From Rubinisphaera margarita (lineage in GTDB: Bacteria; Planctomycetota; Planctomycetia; Planctomycetales; Planctomycetaceae): a stretch of 64,000 nt of DNA. The stretch spans positions 124,001 through 188,000 of the forward strand of contig NZ_JAKFGB010000015.1 of NCBI RefSeq assembly GCF_022267515.1, read 5' to 3'. The position numbers and the translations under genes were made by a program. Each line of letters begins with the position of its first letter. The stretch's first letter is position 1. The notes under the pieces are model-generated. The model saw only the letters and a program-made list of their open reading frames with translations, was not told where the DNA came from and ran no database searches. Positions 48,342-63,382 of this stretch are shown piece by piece.

Positions 48342-50336
48342 TCAGCTCTCAATGTGACGGAACACGTTGAATCGCGTGTACTCCCAGTGGCGATACAGCT
48401 CGTTGCCGGAGAGCAGGTTCTGATGCGTATTCATCGTGGCGACCTTGCCCTGATAGAGCAGCACGATCCGATCGCAGCGGCGGATGGTCGACATCCGGCT
48501 CGGGATGACGATCGTTGTTCGCCCCGGGCAGATCTGATCGTAGGCATCGTCGATCATCGACTTGTCTTCTTCGCTCAGCTGCACGTCCGGCTCTTCCAGC
48601 AGCAGCATCGCCGGGTTTCGTAACAGCGCCCGGGCCAACCCGAGTCGATACGCCTGACCGGGACTCAACTGCTCGCCATGTTCGCCGAGAACGGTTTCAT
48701 ATCCCTGCGGCAGACGTTGAACGAAGTTGTGAGCGTGCACCTTCTTCGCGGCATTGATCGCATCGGACTGCGTGTAGTTCGGGTCGCCGCAAAGGATATT
48801 CTCCATCACGTTGCCGGTGAAGTACAGATCGCGTCCACCGACATAGAGTGTTTCAGCCCGTAACGATTCGAGCGTGACCCATGCGATGTCTTCGCCGTCG
48901 ATCAGCACCCGGCCTTCGTGCGGCTCCAAAAAACGCGGCAGCATATAAAGCATGGCCCGCGCTTCGAGCGGATTGGCAGAAGCGATGACCGTCATCCCGC
49001 CCGCCGGCACTTTGACCTCGAATTGATCGAGCAGCCTCTTGCCGGTCAATCCGGGCAGGCTGTAAGTCACATTCTCGAAGGTGATGAACCGCGAGAGCGG
49101 ATCGAGGAACTTCGCCCCGACAGCCTGGCCGACTTCGGGGATCTGGTTCAGATAGCGGTAGATTCGTTCCGCCGCGAGAGCCGTTTCGTGGCGGATGCCG
49201 ATCAGATCCCGCAGTCGGGCGAGCGGTTTGTAAGCCGCCACGAACACAAGACTCAGGATCACCACCTCCGCGACGTGCATGCTTTGCGGATGCTCGGCGG
49301 GCAGCAGCATCTTGTTACCGACGAGAATCGCCAGCAGCAGAAACACGAGGACGACCATCACCCAGCAGAGCCAGCGGGAGAGAATATCACGCCGGCGGAC
49401 TGTTGTGGACGTGGTCGAAAGCTGCTCGAGGAGACGCCCGAAATTCGAGTTGTCGTAGTTCTCCATCGAGTAGCCGCGGATGAGTCGGGTTTTCGTCAGG
49501 CTCTCGGCGAGCACGTTCCCGCGAAGTTCGGCCTGCGATTCGGCCAGCTTCCTGGAGGCATCGAACCGGGACCGTTCCCGGGCGACCAGCCACCAGCAGA
49601 GCAGCAGCGGGCCGAGCATCTGCACGAAGACACGCGGACTCACGATCAGCCCCAGAACGACCAGCATCGCCAGGGCCACGGGATGGAAGATCAGCCGGTA
49701 GACATTCGCGGTGACGCCATCCTGAATGGTCACGGTATCGTTACGGAACAGCTCATGGGCGGTTCCGACCTGCATATCCAGCAAGTCGCTGGGGCCGAGA
49801 CGCATCGCCTGACGGTGCAGCGAGCGACGCATCTGGTTGGAGACAGTCATCCCCAGCCGAGCCGCCAGCAGCCGGCAGCGAACGAGAATCAGCCCCCGCA
49901 GCAATCCGAGAATCGACCCGACCGCGAGCAGGATAATCAGAGCGGAAAAGTTATCGAGCAGCATCGGGACCTGCGCGGCGAGCCGGCTCAGAGGCTCCGC
50001 CCAGATGCGATCCTGGAACGACCAGAGCGAATGCAGGATGCCCCGGTTCTGCAACTCGATGTCATCGGGAAGCACTTCTTCCTCGACTGGATAGACCAGA
50101 TCAAGCATAGGCCCGAAGCGTTCGCGGGCAGCGGCTATCTCCGAGCCCTGCAGCAGAATCGAGCCGCGGCTCACAAACAGGTCGACAATCAGCAGGCCGA
50201 CCAGAAACATCAGAGCGAGCAGCAGAGAGGAGAGCACGGACAGAGCCATCAGCTGGATCGTGCTCGACTGCCGCCAGAGCGAACGCGGAACGAGCTTCTT
50301 CCACGTCGACTGCGCATCGTTGTTGAACGTACTCAC
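48342..50336 (-). CDS. ABC exporter with degenerate ATPase motifs
   Basis: 664 residues from a GTG at 50336 (GAGGTG five bases upstream); an open frame runs to 50477. The N-terminal half is a six-helix ABC transmembrane domain (LSSLLLALMFLVGLLIVDL, ILLAVGSILGLLRGLILV, WLCWVMVVLVFLLLAILVGN). The nucleotide-binding domain keeps its signature LSPGQAYRLGLARALLRNPA but the Walker A position reads VIASANPLEARAMLYM, with no GxxGxGK[ST]. Walker B ends LLLEEPD, and the H-loop reads VIPSRMSTIRRC, with Ser where His belongs. ATP hydrolysis by this subunit is therefore doubtful. It may be a non-catalytic partner in a heterodimer or a regulatory relative. Confidence 0.87.
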   Translation of the reverse strand: MSTFNNDAQSTWKKLVPRSLWRQSSTIQLMALSVLSSLLLALMFLVGLLIVDLFVSRGSILLQGSEIAAARERFGPMLDLVYPVEEEVLPDDIELQNRGILHSLWSFQDRIWAEPLSRLAAQVPMLLDNFSALIILLAVGSILGLLRGLILVRCRLLAARLGMTVSNQMRRSLHRQAMRLGPSDLLDMQVGTAHELFRNDTVTIQDGVTANVYRLIFHPVALAMLVVLGLIVSPRVFVQMLGPLLLCWWLVARERSRFDASRKLAESQAELRGNVLAESLTKTRLIRGYSMENYDNSNFGRLLEQLSTTSTTVRRRDILSRWLCWVMVVLVFLLLAILVGNKMLLPAEHPQSMHVAEVVILSLVFVAAYKPLARLRDLIGIRHETALAAERIYRYLNQIPEVGQAVGAKFLDPLSRFITFENVTYSLPGLTGKRLLDQFEVKVPAGGMTVIASANPLEARAMLYMLPRFLEPHEGRVLIDGEDIAWVTLESLRAETLYVGGRDLYFTGNVMENILCGDPNYTQSDAINAAKKVHAHNFVQRLPQGYETVLGEHGEQLSPGQAYRLGLARALLRNPAMLLLEEPDVQLSEEDKSMIDDAYDQICPGRTTIVIPSRMSTIRRCDRIVLLYQGKVATMNTHQNLLSGNELYRHWEYTRFNVFRHIES

Positions 50337-50671
50337 GGTGTCACCTCGAAGATCGCATCTCAACAGGGAAGGGAGCGATTCCCGGGGACAGAGGGACAAA
50401 GTCTCATCGACTCGTCCTGGCCCGTTCGTGCAGTCCGCTGCGGTGTCGACATTCCGGCCGCCCGACATCCGGTCCATCGGGTGGGAACTTCTGGAAGACG
50501 ACAGACAGCAGATGCGACGATTCCGTTCACCGATGAATCACCGGCTCATCGTGGATTCCCCGATGAGCCATCAGTCCATCATACCGGCTCGGCCCCGCGC
50601 GGCCAGTCTTTACCGGTCCGGACGCGACGGCTTCGACGAATCCCACTGCGAAGGATCGCTCGATCGTCACA
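50337..50671. other. Gene-free gap with a 9-bp palindrome
   Basis: No supported gene lies in these 335 bases. At 50543-50569 GGCTCATCG and CGATGAGCC form a perfect 9-bp inverted repeat with a 9-base loop, without a T run. It could be an operator or an RNA hairpin after the ABC-2 permease gene, which ends just to the right. Confidence 0.45.
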
Positions 50672-52142
<1,471 letters not shown>

Positions 52143-52145
52143 CTC

Positions 52146-52182
52146 AAAAAGCCCGCCGACGGAGAACGTCGGCGGGCTTTTT
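52146..52182. terminator. Intrinsic terminator after tRNA-Pro
   Basis: Perfect stem AAAAAGCCCGCCGACG / CGTCGGCGGGCTTTTT with a five-base loop GAGAA. The A and T runs on the two sides make it potentially bidirectional. Confidence 0.95.
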
Positions 52183-52327
52183 GTTTGCGCGAATCACAGA
52201 GCGACAGCGGCGACAATGCAAAGGCTTGTGGCTCAACGACAAGAATGCCGTCATCGGGCTGTCGAAGATGAACCCGTTGCAATGGGGTTCAGCGGTCAAG
52301 AAGAGCTTGTGCAAAGAGGCCTGCCGC

Positions 52328-52357
52328 CGGGTGCCACTGGCGTCTCGCCAGTGCTGA
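52328..52357 (+). repeat. REP-like unit GGGTGCCACTGGCG...
   Basis: GGGTGCCACTGGCGTCTCGC followed by CAGTGCTG; the core CACTGGCG-TCT-CGCCAGTG is a perfect 8-bp palindrome. Related units occur at 52436-52468 (opposite strand) and 63262-63308. Confidence 0.75.
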
Positions 52358-52435
52358 ATGTGGACGCCCGATAATTTGAATCTGTTGTCCGGCTGCACGG
52401 AGAAGCCCCCCTGTGCGAGTCAGGTCGACCGAAGC

Positions 52436-52468
52436 GAGAGCACTGGCGGAACGCCAGTGGCACCCGGC
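52436..52468 (-). repeat. REP-like unit, inverted copy
   Basis: On the minus strand it reads GGGTGCCACTGGCGTTCCGC followed by CAGTGCTCTC. The core CACTGGCG/CGCCAGTG is identical with the copy at 52328-52357. Confidence 0.75.
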
Positions 52469-52623
52469 GCCCGCTTTCAATGCGGAGACGCAAGATCGCC
52501 GAAGCCGAGACGGACCGCGCGCAACTGGCTAATGCCTCCAATCTCCCGGCCGCGACGAGTGATTGTTCATGTGAATGCGTCCGGCTTCGCGGCTCCCGTG
52601 CTTCTTTTTGTTATCCGACGATG

Positions 52624-52974
52624 CTATGTGTCATCGTCGGTCTGCTCTTGTGGCCATCGGTGATGAATGTAACCAACCAATTCGTCGTTGTCATTGTACA
52701 GTTCGAAACGGTGCCGCATGTCAGCAGCGGTCAACGCAGCAGAGACGCGTCCGGCATCCTTGAGCATCTTCTCAACTGTGCTCGCGTCTGCATCGAATCG
52801 CGGATGACCGAGGTCTCCCCCGTATTCTTGAAACGCGAAGTGTTCGCAGTCCTGTAATCGGATCGAGTATCGTCCGACGTAGACCGAGAAGCCAGCGGTC
52901 TCCATCAGCCGCGCCATCTCGGTTTTGGTTGGCCACTTTTCAAGTTGGCCATGCAGTCGAACGTTGGAATCCAT
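52624..52974 (-). CDS. Hypothetical protein, 116 aa
   Basis: The ATG at 52974 is preferred to a TTG at 52980. No family recognised. The protein is soluble, acidic, rich in aromatic residues (FSVYVGRYSIRLQDCEHFAF, MRHRFELYNDNDELVGYIHH) and ends in a Thr/Asp-rich tail. The regular charged/hydrophobic pattern and intact frame support a real gene, but there is no clear ribosome-binding site. It lies in the repeat-rich stretch after tRNA-Pro and next to a transposase remnant, so acquisition by transfer is possible. Confidence 0.55.
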   Translation of the reverse strand: MDSNVRLHGQLEKWPTKTEMARLMETAGFSVYVGRYSIRLQDCEHFAFQEYGGDLGHPRFDADASTVEKMLKDAGRVSAALTAADMRHRFELYNDNDELVGYIHHRWPQEQTDDDT

Positions 52975-52991
52975 GAGCAAGTTTTGATTTA

Positions 52992-53240
52992 GAGACTATC
53001 CGAAAACCCCTGCGGAGCATTTGCGATTGAAGAAAAAAGCGGACCCTCCCATTGTGGTGTTATCAGACATCACACAAAGGAGAATCCGCCATGGAACGGT
53101 GTTCGGTCGTTCCCCAGTTTGTGACATCCGAGGAGTCTTGGCAAATGATCCGCCCTTTGCTGCCGAAATACCCGACGTCTCCCAAAGGCGGGCGTCCTCG
53201 AACCCCGCTGAGGAAAGTGGTCGATGCCATTTTTACTGCT
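52992..53240 (+). mobile_element. Left end of an IS5-family insertion sequence (remnant)
   Basis: GAGACTATCCGAAAACCCC at 52992-53010 resembles the terminal inverted repeat of IS5-group elements. It is followed by a short leader and, from 53091, the start of a transposase. The element breaks off at about 53240, where the dispersed repeat at 53241 begins. No right end or DDE region is present. Confidence 0.6.
53091..53240 (+). pseudogene. Truncated IS5-family transposase (N-terminal 50 residues)
   Basis: The ATG at 53091 has AAGGAG eight bases upstream. The product reads VTSEESWQMIRPLLPKYPTS, then KGGRPRTPLRKVVDAIF, which matches the N-terminal DUF4096 domain of IS5-family transposases (W..I.PLLP..., GGRPR..., VVDAIFY). 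A repeat element begins directly after DAIFTA, and the frame continues through unrelated sequence to a stop at 53345. The catalytic DDE domain is missing, so the gene is dead. Confidence 0.72.
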
Positions 53241-53281
53241 CAGTGCCATGTTCGTATCGCGAAACAGGACGAGCATGCGCG
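53241..53281 (+). repeat. Dispersed GGTGCCATGCTCG-type repeat, copy 1
   Basis: Begins CAGTGCCATGTTCGTATCGC and continues GAAACAGGACGAGCATGCGC. It abuts the broken transposase. Related copies are at 53434-53475 (opposite strand) and 54406-54447. Confidence 0.65.
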
Positions 53282-53433
53282 AGGAATGATTCGTGCGACC
53301 GCTCCGCTTTCGGCATCATGCTGGGTGTCCCCAGCTGATGCGTAGCAGCGACCGGGGTGGCGAAAGTCAGAAAGACGTTTGTCACGAGACTAATCGTGAG
53401 CTCGAAGGCTCCATGCTCCTCGCGACATGGTCC

Positions 53434-53476
<43 letters not shown>

Positions 53477-53497
53477 CTGCCCCCCACCCCGTATTCG

Positions 53498-54322
<825 letters not shown>

Positions 54323-54405
54323 CGGATTTGCCCAACGTGTTTCACAGGAGAAGCAGCGTATAACCCGGAGGCTGCCTTTTCGCCAGCATAACACGCGAAC
54401 TCCGC

Positions 54406-54447
54406 CCGGTGCCACGCTCGCATCGTGCAGCAGGATGAGCATGTGTA
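54406..54447 (+). repeat. Dispersed GGTGCCATGCTCG-type repeat, copy 3
   Basis: Begins CCGGTGCCACGCTCGCATCG and continues TGCAGCAGGATGAGCATGTG. The following 30 bases (ACCGCTCCGCTGTCC.., GGGTGGCGAAAG..) also resemble the sequence after copy 1. Confidence 0.65.
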
Positions 54448-54618
54448 AGGAGCGACTCCTGCAACCGCTCCGCTGTCCCTTTCCTATCGGGTGGCGAAAG
54501 CCACAAGTGCCGTCGCCCCATGTCTACCGGCCGCATCCACGAGAGTTGACTTGCATGGCATAAGACCAGGGCACATCGCCGGCCGATGGAACCGGCCCGG
54601 GTAACTGGCATTTTTTCG

Positions 54619-55761
54619 TTAGGCGCCATATGGCGGCGACGTGAAGCCTTGAAACAAGTCTGGAATCGAAGTACGCGACGCAGAGGCCAGTCCATCGTCG
54701 TTAATCCAATAGTAATAGTCTTGGCGAATCACCGGATAAATTGTCACAGCAACCCTGAAGAAATCCATAAGGCATGAGTTAAATATCATTACTGCCTGAT
54801 ATTTGCCGTGATGCGATATAAACGCATCAAGTGCCGCGTCGTCCCCGTGGTTGGATGAGCTGTGGAGCAAGCCGGCACCGTACATGAACATTCGGATGAT
54901 CTGACGGCGAGTCTGTCCGTTTGTATTGAACGGGGCAGGTGGAGCATCAATGAGTGACTCGAATGACCTTTCTCGTTCGTTGACCCACCACCGTTTCCGG
55001 TCGTCGCCTGCGTGAGCAATGTATGCCTCACATGCTTTGGTGACCAGTTTGTCGACTGCGTGAAGCTGCCGAAAATACGCCAATACGGACATTGTGTCTT
55101 CATCATCCGGAAATTCGGCTTCGAGAAGTCTTGACTCACCGGCCCGCTTGTGGATCAACGACGTGACAAATCTCGGTGACCGGTACCACTCGCTTGCATG
55201 GATTCGCTCAACGACGTCCAGAAACTGCGCGATTGTGTTGGCCCGTTGCGTGGTCCAATCGCGGATGTTTACGGCCGAAACGGGCCCCAATTTCAATACG
55301 GTTTCGGGATCACCAACGATGATCGGGAATTCTTGCCCAGATACATGCTGCAGCATTTCATATTTCGAGATCGGTGTGCCTGTTTCGTCTTCGAAGTACT
55401 CAGTGTCAACGCTAATGGTTTGAAAACCGCGATCATGCCGTAAAGGATCAGTGGAAAATGCTTGAAGATCGTTGCCAGGGATTTCCGTGAAGAGTTCTCG
55501 ATACTTGAGCAGATGCGAATCGTAGTTAGGCGAACCAACGGACATTGTCACAACGGTTTCTTCGAACCCCACGGGTTTGTGCGAGGATTCGTTGCGTTTC
55601 GAGGCGTCGACAATCGCGAGAATCTCAGCGACCTGCTCAGGTGCAAGTTGCGCCCAGTCGAGCCAATACCAGCGATCGTATACGGGCAGCGGGTTTTCGC
55701 GGCGTCGATCGAAGCAGGAGATCGCCCAAATGAGAACGGGAAGATCGCGTTCGTCGTTCAA
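54619..55761 (-). CDS. Hypothetical protein, 380 aa
   Basis: TTG start at 55761 with GGAGG upstream at a suitable distance. I recognise no domain. The protein is soluble with many Asp, Glu and aromatic residues; notable segments are YDRWYWLDWAQLAPEQVAEI near the N-terminus, HKRAGESRLLEAEFPDDEDT in the middle and RVAVTIYPVIRQDYYYWIND near the end. Codon use is less GC-biased than in core genes of the window. It lies alone in the accessory stretch between the LamG and cupin-like genes. Confidence 0.65.
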   Translation of the reverse strand: MNDERDLPVLIWAISCFDRRRENPLPVYDRWYWLDWAQLAPEQVAEILAIVDASKRNESSHKPVGFEETVVTMSVGSPNYDSHLLKYRELFTEIPGNDLQAFSTDPLRHDRGFQTISVDTEYFEDETGTPISKYEMLQHVSGQEFPIIVGDPETVLKLGPVSAVNIRDWTTQRANTIAQFLDVVERIHASEWYRSPRFVTSLIHKRAGESRLLEAEFPDDEDTMSVLAYFRQLHAVDKLVTKACEAYIAHAGDDRKRWWVNERERSFESLIDAPPAPFNTNGQTRRQIIRMFMYGAGLLHSSSNHGDDAALDAFISHHGKYQAVMIFNSCLMDFFRVAVTIYPVIRQDYYYWINDDGLASASRTSIPDLFQGFTSPPYGA

Positions 55762-57444
<1,683 letters not shown>

Positions 57445-57489
57445 TTGCTTGATGCCGGTCTCTCGCAGGACCGCCACGGCTCATTGAAA

Positions 57490-57529
57490 GAAAAGTCCTC
57501 CGACGGAATGTTGGAGGGCTTTTCTTTTT
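57490..57529 (+). terminator. Intrinsic terminator after the cupin-like gene
   Basis: GAAAAGTCCTCCGAC and GTTGGAGGGCTTTTC pair along 15 positions, with G-U pairs at two, and a five-base loop; CTTTTTA follows. Confidence 0.85.
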
Positions 57530-57538
57530 AGATCAGAT

Positions 57539-58180
57539 TTAGCTATGTGGCGAACCCCCACGGTTGAAGGTGAGTTGGTCAGCAAACGGAGGCAAAGCGA
57601 GACGCTGGAGAAGGATCTCCAGTCGCGTCTCAAAAGCTCTCAATTCATCCTCCGCTTCTTGCACAGCCTCGGCTAAATCGGCAAGTGAGATATCAAATCG
57701 CTCGACGAATGGCTCTGAGAATTGTTCCCATTTATCGATACAGCAGAAGAACGCCCGCCCGTTTTCAAGAATAATCTCTGGCTGAGGATGTCCTTCCCAG
57801 AAGAGCTCGCTTCCTTGTGAAAGGAATTTCCAAAAGCGAATGTCACTCAGATCACCGCAACATTGAGGCGCCAAAAGAATTCGGCCGACTTCCTCAAGAA
57901 CGTATCCTCCGAACATCGGAATCGGGTCCTCGTCACCTTCTGCCGCAAGATTCAGACGATCCCTTACCAACTTTTCAAGATTGAACTCGCTGATCGCATC
58001 GAAGCGAAAGAGAAACAGCCCTTCTCGAATCGGCGTCATCGGCATTTCGAATCCGGCTTTGCGGTGAATTAGAACCCGATACTCCTCCCAGGTCGCAGAG
58101 TGTTTCGCAACAGGATAGAGCGATGGCGGATCAGTTTCAGGATTCCCATAAGCGATGTAGATGACTGGTACAAGTTTCAT
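57539..58180 (-). CDS. Hypothetical protein, 213 aa
   Basis: No family recognised. The protein is soluble and acidic, with GYVLEEVGRILLAPQCCGDL and FFCCIDKWEQFSEPFVERFD in the middle, and a long C-terminal helix (LADLAEAVQEAEDELRAFET), likely coiled-coil. The PQCCGDLSDI stretch is vaguely like small immunity-type proteins, which I do not press. Composition is more AT-rich than in neighbouring core genes. It converges with the cupin-like gene, just past that gene's terminator. Confidence 0.65.
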   Translation of the reverse strand: MKLVPVIYIAYGNPETDPPSLYPVAKHSATWEEYRVLIHRKAGFEMPMTPIREGLFLFRFDAISEFNLEKLVRDRLNLAAEGDEDPIPMFGGYVLEEVGRILLAPQCCGDLSDIRFWKFLSQGSELFWEGHPQPEIILENGRAFFCCIDKWEQFSEPFVERFDISLADLAEAVQEAEDELRAFETRLEILLQRLALPPFADQLTFNRGGSPHS

Positions 58181-58318
58181 TTGTCGAACACCGCCTGTTG
58201 AGGCTCTTGAGCTCAGCGTCGAATGAATTCCAGGAACTCACTGCACTACTTATTACTCAGTCGAGTAAGTGTCTGTTACCAGACTGAGGAGTTGGAACAG
58301 GCCACTCATCGGTGTTCT

Positions 58319-58777
58319 CTAAGGCGAGTCCGTAGGGCCCTCCCTCTCCGTGAGAAAAACTTCATCACATGAGCGAATAGCTGAAACGATATTGAGCAAG
58401 CATCGACCGCAATAGCGCTCTGCAGGAACAGTGAATGCGGCCCCCTCAGGCTGATATTTACCGGATTCTGTCACCAACTCCTCGCACGCCGGGCAAGCCG
58501 TTCGACAAAGCACTTCCGTTTCGTCATGTGGCATTTCCGACAAGCGTTTCGTTGAACGTTCGAGTCTTGTGATGGCGTTAGCAATATCCCGTGACTCTTG
58601 AAAGTGTTTCTCATTCAGCCATCGGAGGGCAGCAAACGCAGGTTCCACGATCAGGTACAATTCATTTCTAAGTTGACCAGTCGCGAGTGTAATCTTCTTA
58701 GCGAACTTCAGCACATAGTCGAGTTGATTCGAAGCCGCGCAAATGTGTGGAGCTCGCGGGTGGTTCCCCTCAAGCAT
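58319..58777 (-). CDS. Hypothetical protein with a Cys-rich C-terminus, 152 aa
   Basis: The start at 58777 is preferred because the stretch upstream in the frame resembles a decayed dispersed repeat. The C-terminal half has cysteines arranged as CRTACPACEELV ... YCGRCLL, suggesting a zinc ribbon. The N-terminal half is helical (KKITLATGQLRNELYLIVEP, NEKHFQESRDIANAITRLER). No known domain is recognised. Confidence 0.6.
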   Translation of the reverse strand: MLEGNHPRAPHICAASNQLDYVLKFAKKITLATGQLRNELYLIVEPAFAALRWLNEKHFQESRDIANAITRLERSTKRLSEMPHDETEVLCRTACPACEELVTESGKYQPEGAAFTVPAERYCGRCLLNIVSAIRSCDEVFLTEREGPTDSP

Positions 58778-58914
58778 GATGCTCGTCCTGTTTCTGAGGT
58801 TGGCCCTACCGGCTTGCCTGTGGTGCCTTTCGGATTTCGACACGACGAGGATCGTCGTTTCTTCGAACACGAAGCATGCCCACATGCACATCGTACTCCG
58901 GTTGGACCCGGCCA

Positions 58915-59373
58915 CTAGGTTTGGTTCTTACCTGCATTGTGCAGCAAATCGAGGTGAGCAAGGGCGGCATCCATTGTGTCAAAGAGAACGGTCGTCGGGT
59001 CAATTCCGGCTTCATCTGCCATAAGCGATTTAAGCCCCTTGCGATTCCTGTCAGAGACGACTGCAACAACTGGTAAGTCCGAATCAACATAATAGCGCGA
59101 GCCGGCCGCAAACGGGCAAAGCATCATGTCTCCCCATTCATAGCCCATCTCACGAAGATCGAGAATGACACCAACGGAATCAAACGCGGCGATTCCAGCA
59201 CGTACCATCGCGTCCATGTAGATTGCATCCGAGTCGTTGGCACATCCAAAGCCTGAGGTTCCGGAAAACCGGACGACAAGAATCTCAAGGTGCGGTGGAG
59301 ATGGCAGTGAAGTCTCGAAGTACGCATGGTTGATCGAGACATCACGGCGAATGTCGAGAGGCTTCAAATTCAT
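58915..59373 (-). CDS. Hypothetical protein, 152 aa
   Basis: Not recognised. The protein alternates strands and helices in a manner that could be a STAS-like or similar alpha/beta fold: HLEILVVRFSGTSGFGCAND, FDSVGVILDLREMGYEWGDM, LPVVAVVSDRNRKGLKSLMA. The final part (LFDTMDAALAHLDLLHNAG) is helical. It stands upstream of the 58319 gene on the same strand, separated by a decayed repeat. Confidence 0.62.
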   Translation of the reverse strand: MNLKPLDIRRDVSINHAYFETSLPSPPHLEILVVRFSGTSGFGCANDSDAIYMDAMVRAGIAAFDSVGVILDLREMGYEWGDMMLCPFAAGSRYYVDSDLPVVAVVSDRNRKGLKSLMADEAGIDPTTVLFDTMDAALAHLDLLHNAGKNQT

Positions 59374-59583
59374 CGGAGTATTCGTCCTCTTACAATTTGA
59401 ACCGCGCCCAACCTGTGCAGATATTCAGGCGGAGATGCCGCTGTAGTGTACGGGTTATTCGGCAGCATTTCATGTGCTGGGAAATAGATTCCTATCTCTC
59501 AACTCGCTCAATCTCAAGGGCACAAACGCGGCATGAAACACGCCCCAGAGGCGCCACTGGCCCCCCGGATGATCGACGTGGGT

Positions 59584-60885
<1,302 letters not shown>

Positions 60886-61016
60886 CGTATGACTCTTTCT
60901 TGTGGACCGACTGGTCAAAAGACAGGAATGGCGAAAGCCGTGGCACCGGGAATCGGGTCGTCTGGAGTATAAAGGGAAGAACTGGCGGGATGCCAATGGC
61001 GCGGGAGCATTACGCG

Positions 61017-62560
<1,544 letters not shown>

Positions 62561-62619
62561 TGCGGAAAGGCTGCGCTGGTTCCGATGGTGTCTCGCGCTG
62601 TCGATCGTCATCCGAAAAG

Positions 62620-62644
62620 CATGCCCACGGCAAGCGTGGGCATG
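62620..62644. repeat. GCATGCCCACG palindromic repeat
   Basis: CATGCCCACG and CGTGGGCATG form a perfect 10-bp inverted repeat around GCAAG. The same half-unit GCATGCCCACGGC recurs at 63262, and a similar one is at about 58868. Confidence 0.7.
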
Positions 62645-62758
62645 GCACCCGGCGGCTTCCATTCCGGAGACGGCTTGCGTTACGCTGCAGTCCTCTCCTC
62701 CGTGTCCCCGACACGTGACCTTTATAACACCGGCTACAACTTTTCCCGGCAGTCCTCC

Positions 62759-63232
62759 ATGAATGAACTCCGCAGCCTGCACTTCGAAACTCTCGGGGCA
62801 GCCGTCGATGATGCTCGCGGGCTTTTGGCGTCTGGTTACACTCGTCAGGGGAACTGGTCGCTCGGGCAGATCTGTCGGCATCTGGTTCTGGTTCAGGATC
62901 CGAGTCTCGATGGCTATCCGGGGTGGATGTCGTTGTTCGCTCCGCTGCGTCCGGTGATGCGACGATGGTTGTTGCCCAAAGTGTTGGGGCCAGATTCCCC
63001 TCGCGGTATTCGGACCGCTTCGATGTTCGTGCCGCCAGACCGCCTGGACGATGCCGCTGAGGTGGAAGGATTCTCGGCCAGCGTCGAACGATTGATCAAT
63101 TCCTCGGGGGAGTTTGCTCCGCATCCGGCGTTCGGCCGAATGCCTCGTGAAAAGATCCTCGCAATTCACACGGCCCACGCGGCTCATCACCTGAGGTTCC
63201 TGTGCGTCTCCCAACTTCAGAAGGAGAGCTGA
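62759..63232 (+). CDS. DUF1569 (DinB-like) protein
   Basis: 157 residues from the ATG at 62759, with the longer frame discarded because it crosses the palindromic repeat. DUF1569 pattern: RSLHFETLGAAVDDARGLLA, RQGNWSLGQICRHLVLVQDP, and the final HTAHAAHHLRFLCVSQL. The His residues of ICRHL and HAAHHLRF correspond to the metal-binding triad of the DinB/YfiT-like four-helix fold. Function unknown; DinB-like proteins are often thiol- or metal-dependent enzymes. Confidence 0.88.
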   Translation: MNELRSLHFETLGAAVDDARGLLASGYTRQGNWSLGQICRHLVLVQDPSLDGYPGWMSLFAPLRPVMRRWLLPKVLGPDSPRGIRTASMFVPPDRLDDAAEVEGFSASVERLINSSGEFAPHPAFGRMPREKILAIHTAHAAHHLRFLCVSQLQKES

Positions 63233-63261
63233 TTTTGCACTGCAGAACGTCATCCGAGAAC

Positions 63262-63308
63262 GCATGCCCACGGCAGTCCGACCGGGTGCCACTGGCGTCC
63301 CGCCAGTG
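63262..63308 (+). repeat. Composite REP-like unit
   Basis: GCATGCCCACGGC at 63262-63274, as in the element at 62620, is followed by GGGTGCCACTGGCGTCCCGC and CAGTG (63284-63308), as in the units at 52328 and 52436. Two repeat types are thus joined here. Confidence 0.7.
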
Positions 63309-63382
63309 CGCTCGTGCTTTCGCGAAGAACTCTTCATGGCAGAGACAACCGAACAACATGCCCAACGCGGGCCGGGCCCGGG

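Larger units (their letters stand above)
52183..52623. other. Gene-free interval with an inverted REP-like pair
   Basis: Around 440 bases without a supported gene, containing the two REP-like units described separately at 52328-52357 and 52436-52468. Their opposite orientation would let the interval fold as a long-range hairpin if transcribed. Confidence 0.55.
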
